10,625 nucleotides of DNA from Hyphochytrium catenoides (lineage: Eukaryota; Sar; Hyphochytriomycetes; Hyphochytriales; Hyphochytriaceae). The DNA lies in NCBI GenBank assembly GCA_900088475.1, contig FLMG01004276.1, positions 1 to 10,625 of the forward strand, in the 5' to 3' direction. Each line of letters starts with the position of its first letter. Position 1 is the stretch's first letter. The notes under the pieces were generated by a model. The model made no database searches, had not been told where the DNA came from, and saw only the letters and a list, made by a program, of their open reading frames with translations. Positions 1 to 6,722 of the stretch are shown piece after piece. The translations under genes were made by a program, and so were the position numbers.

Positions 1-177
1 CCGCAGAACCAGATATCTCCACTTAGATATCCTATCATTCCCATGCACAATACCACCTTGATCCACAGTGTTGGGGAGTTGGAAGAGGAGAATTTCCGAC
101 ATAGTTCTACTCCTCCTCCTGCTACTTTTGGTACCACCACGATGACGAGAAAGTGCTCCTCCCTCTCAAGATCTTAG
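1..177 (+). other. Open stretch at left edge, possible 3' end of a gene
   Basis: The frame beginning at base 1 is open for 58 codons and ends in TAG at 175-177. The other two forward frames close within the first 60 bases. The translation is mixed in composition, with an acidic patch (GELEEENF) followed by a Ser/Thr/Pro-rich tail. It could be the last exon of a plus-strand gene entering from the left. A stretch this long arises often by chance, there is no recognisable domain, and the upstream part is outside the window, so this is only a possibility. Confidence 0.18.
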
Positions 178-2329
178 CCATCTTCTCAAGTACTTCTTCG
201 CAGCCGCACCCTCAAAACTTCAAGCTTCTTATTTTGAGAGTCCTTTGTGTCGTTTTTAGAAGAACTCTGCTCCAGAAGCTATCGAGCTTCGGGGCATTGT
301 GAAGAGAGCTAGAACTAGTTACTTAAATAAAACCTGGCTAACCTTAGCAGAATATAGCCTTATTCTTCAAAATATAGCCTTCTTCTTCAACGAAGACAAG
401 ACAGAAGGGGATGCTGCTCCAAGAACGAGTAATGTTCTCTTTGATAAGCAGGATCAGCCTTGCTTGTCCGGTCAGCTCTGCAGCAGAGGCACACTTTACC
501 TGGCCTTGAAGGATAGTACAAACAAGGAAGAACGCCTGCCAACAGGCTGCCGCCGTCCAGATAAAGGGGGGACTAAGTTTACAGTCCATCCTTCCTTTGT
601 GCAAGAGACTCACACAATGCAAAGAAGATATCCAGCACTGCGAGGTGTTCAGGCAGGAGAAGGAAAAACAAGAAAGCTCTGCTGCTTCTATTATTGATAG
701 CAGTTTGGTATACTTCCAGCATAGTGCGTAGTGATCCTGTAGTACAATAGTTCTATAGATCGGTAACAAGGGGCAACATGGCAGAAGATTGATGATGCCC
801 ACCACCACGGCAGAATGCAGAGGGGTAGGATATATGACTGTGGCTGTAACATCATAAGGATGTAGTCTGGTCTCTGGCAGACACGACACCTCTTTCTACT
901 TTCTCAATTCGGATTGACAATGGAAAGAAGCTGCCACCCAGAAGAACTGAGTATATGATGAGAAGGATGGCAATCAAGCCGTAGGTGTCGGTAGGACGGT
1001 AGAAGGTAGTAAGTGAACCCACAGCATGTAGTTCCTAGTAGTAATCACCACGTCGAAGAGGTACGTAGTCAAGAGCCAGATCTGGGAAGCACTAATAAGA
1101 GTTATCTGAAAGAGGTATCACCTGATTCCTGAGGCTGTGGACAGCACAATAATGCACGTACAAGTGCGGTGACGTCTGGCAGCAGAAAAAGAAGAAGCAA
1201 GCTACTGGCTGGAACTGTAATAAGGAGATGAAGAAATGGCCGCCCATCATGATCAGCAGTACACAGAAAGAGCTAGAACAGCAGCAGCACGCCAAACGTG
1301 CTCATCAAGAAATGCTGCCATCTTCTACTTCCTCCTTCTGCCTTCTTCCCTTCGCTCTCACCTTCTCTTCGCCTGATGATGACTGAAGCCTGAGCTGAAC
1401 TCTGAGTGACAGGAGCCAGCACAACAGAGATCACAAGCGCAGGTGAAGAGAGCGGGACAGCGGACTAGAGGTGTGTGTAGCTGAGCGTTTTGGCTGTGTC
1501 CAGGCAATGTTCTCTGGTCCGTACCTCTCACTCCTCTGTTCTCTTCCTGCCTCTGTCTCTACTCCGAATATAATAACCCCACAATTCTAGTGTGAACTCA
1601 TTGTTCACCCAGGTACTTTCGCAGAGCTTTATATAGAATCGGGACCATTGACGAACCGTCTTCTCTCATATGGACGTTCTGAGGGAAGAGTGCCAATCTC
1701 TCGGGAACCTTTCCCATTTTTGTCGCTATAATCGCCAGCAGCCCCGAAAACCTGGGTGTAGAAGCAGCTCACTTTACGGATAAGGTGTCCCAGTTCTAAA
1801 CTCCGTCTGCTGTAAACAGTAATGTCATAAAATAGGAATGGTCCCAAAAGCCCTAAGAATAATAAGGCCTAAAAAGTAACTCGGAGTATAAGCTCCTAAA
1901 ATAACCTTACTTCCCAGTTCTTTCTATAGAGAGAAACCTCAGGAAGTTCTAATTAGCGCATCCTTAGTAGAACTACTAAATTGGGATACGGAAATGCAGA
2001 GGGCTTACCCTAAAACAATTAGAACCAAGATTAGAGCCGGTAGTTCTACTCTAGGGCAGTGATCAATGATCAAGGTCACTTCTTTCGAGTCAGAAAAGAC
2101 CAGGAAGTCGTTCTTCCGTATCTTAATTAGGGCTAGAAATCTTATTATCGGTTCAAGGGCCACCCTTAATACTAAAAAGACCCTATGAACGGGAGGAGAG
2201 CTGGGAAACCACAAACGACCAGACCTGACCCGCAAAACGGTCTAGACCGTCTTTATTTTATTAGGCAAATTCGTACCTCATCCTCCACCTAAGGTTTTCA
2301 GTAGATGATGCGACACAGATGTCACTCAC
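178..2329. other. No defensible gene; scattered short open frames
   Basis: I found no domain, splice-consistent exon chain or RNA gene here. Short open stretches occur on both strands, for example plus 510-731 (73 codons, ending TAG; it contains three cysteines and a Glu/Lys/Gln-rich run), minus 344-889, minus 1629-1847 and minus 2005-2235. Neighbouring frames compete with one another and none joins across introns into a known family. The stretch from about 1850 to 2280 is visibly richer in A and T than its surroundings. It may be intergenic DNA, untranslated sequence or very decayed coding sequence. Confidence 0.4.
351..390 (+). repeat. 20-base tandem duplication, one mismatch
   Basis: AATATAGCCTTATTCTTCAA (351-370) is followed directly by AATATAGCCTTCTTCTTCAA (371-390). 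The copies differ only at the twelfth base, A versus C. It looks like a recent local duplication, such as replication slippage or a small insertion footprint. The unit length is not a multiple of three, so it would shift any reading frame passing through it. Confidence 0.9.
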
Positions 2330-2687
2330 CAAAAGTCCCACCTTTTGTCTCTGAAAGATCGTTCCAAACTAGGAGTCCATCATCTTCCCTCAGACACAAT
2401 GTGAAGGCACCTAAGATGTCCACTGCCGAGCTCAAGAAAGCCGGAGCTCCTGCAGGTCGGAATGGATGTTCCTGAAGGTGGCAAGAGGTTCTGTCTTCTT
2501 CCCCTACCACACTTCCCATGTTTTCACCTTTCATCCGCCTGAGAGTTTCTACTCTGCTTATCCTTGTGGCTGATGAAGACTGAATAATGAGGCTGCTACT
2601 TACAGAAGTGTCAGCCTGATGTGCCGTGTCGTTTCCCTCGCTTCCCTCTGTCAACCCAACATAGGTTGCTCCTCCAGAGTCGTTTTG
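2330..2687 (-). CDS. Tentative internal exon of an unidentified minus-strand gene
   Basis: Read on the minus strand, a frame stays open through 119 codons between a possible acceptor (...CTGAACTCAG, exon from 2687) and a good donor (G|GTGAGT, exon end 2330, phase 1). A stop follows just after the donor, which fits a real splice site. The translation is hydrophilic and Ser/Thr-rich at first and has a more globular end containing the run AFLSSAVDILGAF and a DDGLLVW stretch. I recognise no family. If real, the gene would run away from the PH gene at 2940, giving a head-to-head pair sharing about 250 bases. No convincing partner exon was found downstream, and an open frame of this length can occur by chance. 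Confidence 0.22.
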
Positions 2688-2939
2688 CTGAGTTCAGACC
2701 CATTGCTGATTATTCACTCCTGGCGTCACAGAACACTGAGAGAGAAGGGGACGCTCTCCTTCCTAGGTTTACTCAGGCCACGCAGCGAGTAGAGCAGCTT
2801 AGTCCTTATTGTTGAAAACACGTGCCATAGCAGCGTCGTCCTTATGACCTTTGAAGCGTCATAACTACTTTTTCCATCACCACCTTATCCCTAGTTAACG
2901 CTCGTGTTCTACTTCTCCTCCTACAACTCACAAGGAGTG
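2688..2939. promoter_or_regulatory. 5' flank of the PH-domain gene, promoter or leader by position only
   Basis: This is the interval upstream of the ATG at 2940. I see no clear TATA box. Just before the start codon lies a pyrimidine-rich run (about 2909-2930, TTCTACTTCTCCTCC) ending in ACAAG. It could serve as a splice acceptor for an intron in the 5' leader, or simply be part of the leader. The assignment rests on position, not on a recognised motif. Confidence 0.25.
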
Positions 2940-3542
2940 ATGGATCCGCGCTTAGCTGCCAGGAGAACACCTTCCTCAAATCTACCTTCTTCTGCGGTAA
3001 ACTATGGGATGTACGGGGCCAGCAATGCCTACAGCAACAATGGCAGCCCTACAATGGGAGGTCGCAGTCTGAGCACAGGGAGCAGTGGCAGCAACTGGTA
3101 CTCGGCATACAAGAAGCTCTCTACTACTTCAGGCGAGGAGAATCCTTACAAGGCTCACAGCGAGAAGAGAAACAATGGAGGCTGGGTGCAAAAGAAAGCA
3201 AGAACTCCTGGTCTCTGGAAACGAAGATATCTTAAGCTTAGCAACGACAGAGTGCAATGGCTCGAGGAGGAAGGTGGCAAGGTATTAGGCCAGATCTTGC
3301 TAAAAGACTGTAATCCGGACACCTGCATCGAGATCCTGAAGGCGAAAAGCTCGTCTTCCAGTGGTTATCGGTTCAATTTCACGTCCAAGCACCGCACCAT
3401 CAACTTTTCCGTCGAGACAAAGGAAGAGTGCATAAAGTGGGCTAACAATATCATGACTGCTGTACGCCTGGTAGCGAACCCAGAATCCTGCCGCTCCCTT
3501 TCTGGGCTGACAGTGCAGAAGCCACTGGTGGCAAGGGCCTAA
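2940..3542 (+). CDS. PH-domain protein, 200 residues, single exon
   Basis: The product should bind membranes or proteins through one pleckstrin homology domain. Residues 1-75 are Ser/Asn/Gly/Tyr-rich and probably disordered. The PH domain covers about 78-177. It starts with GGWVQKK, followed by the strand-2 hallmark WKRRYLKL (93-100), a loop, strands ending in INFSVET, and a C-terminal helix with the invariant tryptophan at 167 (KWANNIM). Basic residues K85, K86, K94, R95 and R96 match the usual phosphoinositide-binding pattern, so lipid binding is likely though the specificity is unknown. A short tail ends in TAA. The frame has an earlier ATG at 2904, but I prefer 2940: it has G at -3 and +4, and the 2904 start adds residues translated from the pyrimidine-rich run. 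No catalytic domain is attached. An upstream noncoding exon or a spliced longer form cannot be excluded. Confidence 0.82.
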   Translation: MDPRLAARRTPSSNLPSSAVNYGMYGASNAYSNNGSPTMGGRSLSTGSSGSNWYSAYKKLSTTSGEENPYKAHSEKRNNGGWVQKKARTPGLWKRRYLKLSNDRVQWLEEEGGKVLGQILLKDCNPDTCIEILKAKSSSSSGYRFNFTSKHRTINFSVETKEECIKWANNIMTAVRLVANPESCRSLSGLTVQKPLVARA

Positions 3543-4428
3543 GAGCTGCTTTCCTGCAGTCACGGAGTCATCCCCCCGTCTCTGACACATAATAAGGAGT
3601 CTGTTGACTAGAGCAGCCAGCACACTTGGAGCTCTGGCGTGAGCTAATTCGCTGTGATGAGGTGGAGCTGTAAGTTCCATTTCAGGCGCTGTCTGTTTGT
3701 ATGTTACGTTGGTTTGCATCATCAAAACACCTCAAGATGGTGCCTTTCCGTTTGTTTGCATGTTTCTTCCTGTCGCCTTCTCCCGTTGGTTTGTCTGAGT
3801 CATTATTAGTACTATGTTGCAAATAATGAAACGTCTTGTCCGTATCACCTCCATAAAAGCACTATCTTAGCTAAACTTTGGTCATTTGTGGGTCCTCTTC
3901 TTAGTGAAGAAGTTGAGATCGGTGTAGGCTCTATTTGTGACATCTAGTGTTAGAACCTTATCTTTTTCAGTCTGGCATTGGGGCATCATCATGTTTTCTG
4001 CTCTAGAAGAAATACTTCTACTTCTTGCATACTTATCATAAACTCTCATTGACCTGGTGTGGAAGTCGAAGGTCGTGAGGCAGTCTCCAGATGTGGTACT
4101 CTTTATTAGGAGGAGACGAGCAAGTCACAGGGGATGTGGAGGAGTAACAAGGGCAATTTCTTGCTAGATTAAACAGTCCTTCTCAAGATACACCTGATTC
4201 CTACTGCTTTTCTTAGAGGTTAGAAGTAAATGGAAGTTATTAGCTGTTCTATGTGCACTTGTCCCCAAGCCTCGTTGGGTGGGGAGCCAGTAACAGGAAG
4301 AAACTGTTTGGATACAAGTATGACCGACCGAAGAAGCTCACGAGTGTGATTGCTCTTCTTTGTCAAGGCGCTCTCAAGCATCCAATGATCTGCCTTATCG
4401 CAGGTTGCATGCATTGAACTATCGACTA
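3543..4428. other. 3' flank of the PH gene, no confident gene
   Basis: The first 250-300 bases probably hold the 3' untranslated region. They are T/G-rich and include AATAAT at about 3822-3827, which might act as a weak poly(A) signal. Beyond that I see only short open frames. The best is a 64-codon minus-strand frame with an ATG, 4414 down to 4220, which is mixed in composition but matches no family I know. No RNA gene or mobile-element end is visible. Confidence 0.35.
3707..3793 (+). repeat. Three spaced copies of a CGTTGGTTTG-like motif in the 3' flank
   Basis: CGTTGGTTTGCAT at 3707-3719, CGTTTGTTTGCAT at 3749-3761 (one difference) and CGTTGGTTTGTCT at 3784-3796 (shared core CGTTGGTTTG, 3784-3793) start 42 and 35 bases apart. 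They lie 165-250 bases after the stop codon of the PH gene, so they would be in its 3' untranslated region. They could be RNA-protein binding sites or upstream elements of a cleavage/polyadenylation signal; this role is an inference from position. Confidence 0.6.
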
Positions 4429-5514
4429 GTGCTGCTGGTCATACCTGATGAGGTAGCAATAATAACAGCCGCGGCAATTAGTTGGCACAGCAAAAGCAAG
4501 AAGATGAGATGGCTGCTTGTTCCTTCTTTTTAACACCTTTATTGACGATGCTCAGGCGCAACCTGAGTGATGTTGGGGATCTGATGCTTCAACATTTGGC
4601 TGGAAGACAGGTTTGCTAGGCACATCCCTATCCCAGGTGGGTGCGCGAGTCGGAAGTGGTCGTTGTAGCCAAAGGAGATCCGTCCGAGCCAGAAGAGATC
4701 TCATCTGATCTCTAAAAATCCAGTTGGCCATACGCCGAGACAGAGTCTTCACATTATTGAGAAACATTGTACAGTACTGTAGTAGAGGCAGTGAGATCAA
4801 CAGCAAGAAAGATAGAAGAATGGCACGAGACAGAGTTGAGAAAGTCGAGAAAGAGGAGGAAAGTGCCCAAGAAACTTCCTAGTTGTTCCAGAACAAGAGA
4901 GAGAGAAGAAGAGAAACAAATAGGCAAATGTACTCATCAAGCGTGGGATGGTTGGAAAGACAGAGCATGTCAGAGATGCCATCAAATGCTATCCGCGGAC
5001 AGTTGATCATGAACCTACATCGAGACAGAGAGAAGAAGAGATAAAGAGACCAGCCCACAGAGGAGGTAGGAGCTGTAGGTCCTCCTGGTAGGAGGTGCTT
5101 TGGGCTTGTCACAGACAAAAATCGGAACTTCGTGAAAAGAAAGAAGTTGAGGGAAGACAGAGACCGAAAGATTGAGGAGACAGAATGGAGCGCAAGATAG
5201 CTAAACACATTATTAGATTTAACAAAAATGGAAGACAGAGTGCTGGAGAATGGGAGCAAGGAAGTGGGTTGAGGGTACGAAAAAGAGCCCGCAAGACCCT
5301 CTTTCAACATTAGCAAGCGACCAATTCCTGAACCCGGCGAACCTATAGGTATTGGTGCGGCTACTAGTATAGACTTTGGCGAAGTATCGGTTAACGAATG
5401 GGACAAAATTAACAGGAGGCGACCAAGGATGCTAGTGCCCAAGCAAGGGATGGACAAAATAGTAGGGTCTGGCGGTATACCTGAAGGACAGAGTATCCTA
5501 GTTAACAAGGTATT
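4429..5514 (-). pseudogene. Minus-strand frame nearly free of stops over 1.09 kb; possible decayed gene
   Basis: One minus-strand frame runs 362 codons with only two internal stops, TAG at 4881-4879 and TGA at 4554-4552, and is closed by TAG at 4428-4426 and TAG at 5517-5515. The left part (4806 to 4429) is normal in composition and ends in a cysteine cluster, CRGCYYC, preceded by a basic run (KVLKRRNK). Such a cluster recalls the zinc-binding tail of some DDE transposases, but this is only a resemblance. The right part is Leu/Ser/Phe-rich, as expected from the complement of purine-rich DNA, and overlaps plus-strand open frames. Purine skew explains part of the shortage of stops. No catalytic motif was found. 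Confidence 0.15.
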
Positions 5515-5518
5515 CTAG
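5273..5518 (+). other. Plus-strand open stretch without ATG start, unidentified
   Basis: This frame is open for 81 codons from just after a TGA to TAG at 5516-5518. Its translation is balanced in composition, with a Pro/Gly-rich part (IPEPGEPIGIG), an acidic/aromatic part (EVSVNEWDKINRRRP) and a Gly-rich end, unlike the low-complexity translations from the neighbouring GA tracts. The same frame reads upstream to 4820 with four stops (TAG, TAA, TAG, TGA) in roughly 150 codons. It may be a decayed coding region, but I recognise no family. It overlaps the minus-strand frame at 4429-5514, and at most one of the two is likely to be real. Confidence 0.18.
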
Positions 5519-5540
5519 CGGAGTATTATCTGGTATAAAT

Positions 5541-5714
5541 ATGGCTTTCAACAGTTATACAGATAGCATAAGACGACAGATCGGCTCATTATTGAGTTAT
5601 TTGCCGCTAGTGCGTTTTGTCGAACTTACTGAGAAAGGTGGAATATTTATAGGCACTATTGCTACTTCAGGGTGGGTGGGAAGAGCGGAGCACTCTGGAT
5701 CGGTACTTGCATAG
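5541..5714 (+). CDS. Small open frame, 57 residues, unidentified, possibly a fragment
   Basis: An ATG at 5541 (within TATAAATATGG) opens a 57-codon frame ending in TAG at 5712-5714. The same frame is already open from 5502, so it overlaps the end of the 5273-5518 stretch in the next frame. The translation looks globular: a polar start, an amphipathic segment SIRRQIGSLLSYLPLVRFVE and a Gly/Ile/Thr-rich end. I know no match. It could be the continuation of the preceding stretch after a one-base frameshift in a decayed gene, or chance. It lies directly before the GA repeat region. Confidence 0.18.
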   Translation: MAFNSYTDSIRRQIGSLLSYLPLVRFVELTEKGGIFIGTIATSGWVGRAEHSGSVLA

Positions 5715-5742
5715 GAAACGTGATGTGTTTCGCTTGAGTTCA

Positions 5743-5745
5743 GGA

Positions 5746-5788
<43 letters not shown>

Positions 5789-5880
5789 CAGAGAGAGAGG
5801 GAGAGAGGAAGAGAGAGAAGAGAGAGAAGAGAGAGAGAGATTAGAGAAGAGAGAGAAAGAGAGAGAGAGAAAAGGAGAGA
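5743..5880 (+). repeat. GA microsatellite with a GACAGA block
   Basis: An almost pure purine tract: a run of GA dinucleotides, then four copies of GACAGA at about 5769-5793, then imperfect GA/GAA repeats interrupted by a single ATTAG. All open frames through it, on either strand, are low-complexity artefacts (Arg/Glu on the plus strand, Leu/Ser on the minus strand). Confidence 0.95.
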
Positions 5881-6030
5881 GTGAAGAAATAGGGATTGTA
5901 TACATGTGAGAGGTGGGAAGTGAAAGGGAGACATAAAGGTACAGGAATAAGAGAAAGAGTAGTGGAGAAGGGTGTGCTCGAATAAGAAGTGGGAAGGCGA
6001 TAGACTTAGAAAGTATAAAGACGAGACCCA

Positions 6031-6090
6031 AAGAGAGAGAGAGAGAGAAAACAAGAGAGAGAGACAAAGAGAGAAAGAGGAGGGGAGAGG

Positions 6091-6125
<35 letters not shown>

Positions 6126-6193
6126 TGAGAGAGAGAGAGCGGGGGAGAGAGAGAGAGAGCGAGAGAGAGAGAGAGAGAGAAAGAAAGAAAGAG
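6031..6193 (+). repeat. Second GA microsatellite, imperfect
   Basis: About 160 bases of GA dinucleotide repeat with short interruptions (AAAACAAG, ACAAAG, GTGA, GCGGGGG) and a GAAA run at the right end. It has the same strand orientation as the tract at 5743. The interruptions suggest an old, partly eroded array. Confidence 0.95.
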
Positions 6194-6722
6194 ACTTGGT
6201 GAGAGAGAGGAAGTGGGGCGGCTCAGGTCGACTCATCATCAGGAGGAAGAGGAGGAAAATGGGGGCTGCCATAGGGAAGCAGTAACCGTAGAGACAGTCC
6301 AGCAGACAATGAGTCAATGAAAGAGAACAAGGAGAGAGACAGAGTGATCCAAAGCCTAGCCATCCAGGGAAAAGAGAAAGAGAGAGAGAGGGAAAGTGAG
6401 AGGAAAAAAAAGGGGAAAGAGCGTTGTAAGGCTTATCAGCGGCGGTTGTGGGGGCCTGTTCACTATTGAAGGCGCTACGGCATGCGTCCATCTCCTGGCT
6501 GAACTACTTCCTTCCTCGCTTCTGATCCCAGTCTCTCACTCTCTTCTGCGCTGGGCACCTGGCCGCCGCCGCAAACAGGCTATCGCATCCTGTGCTCTTT
6601 TCTCTCTCCTTACTACCCGGCAGCCTATATGCAGTGAACGGTGCGAGCGAGCAGGAAAAGGAGAGAGAGTAAGGGGAATATAACAGGACCAACGAGAGAG
6701 AACAGACCAGGAATAAGCAGAC
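6194..6722 (+). promoter_or_regulatory. Upstream region and probable 5' leader of the PH-START gene
   Basis: There are about 530 bases between the long GA repeat and the chosen ATG. The middle part (6420-6650) is of mixed composition and pyrimidine-rich in places; the last 70 bases return to GA-rich sequence. A TAA at 6714-6716 in the reading frame closes it just before the ATG. GAATAAGCAG ends at 6720, so a splice acceptor immediately before the ATG is possible; in that case the coding region would have an upstream exon I cannot place. No TATA box was found. Confidence 0.3.
6371..6393 (+). repeat. Short GA-rich tract
   Basis: A brief GAGAGAGAGAG run inside purine-rich sequence, followed at 6402-6411 by an A-rich run. 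It has the same orientation as the two longer tracts and belongs to the same purine-rich upstream region. Confidence 0.8.

Noticed and set aside
2145-2160. GGTTCAAGGGC, resembling a tRNA B box
   Set aside because: It does not fit the full B-box consensus, and no cloverleaf or A box is found at the required distance.
2237-2250. Perfect 14-base palindrome ACGGTCTAGACCGT
   Set aside because: About one such palindrome is expected by chance in a window of this size, and nothing around it supports a function.
3300-3725. Minus-strand open frame of 141 codons
   Set aside because: It lies opposite the end of the PH coding region and its 3' flank. The plus strand encodes a clear PH domain there, so this is a shadow.
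5659-6202. Plus-strand Arg/Glu-rich open frames in the GA tracts
   Set aside because: They are translations of GAGAGA repeats with no other content.
5597-6491. Long minus-strand open frames rich in Leu and Ser across the GA repeats
   Set aside because: The complement of GA repeats is CT repeats, which cannot contain stop codons. The translations are pure Leu/Ser/Phe low complexity.
6396-6683. Plus-strand open frame of 95 codons upstream of the main gene
   Set aside because: It begins at a GTG in GA-rich sequence, is in no known family and ends before the gene. It is more likely leader or promoter sequence.
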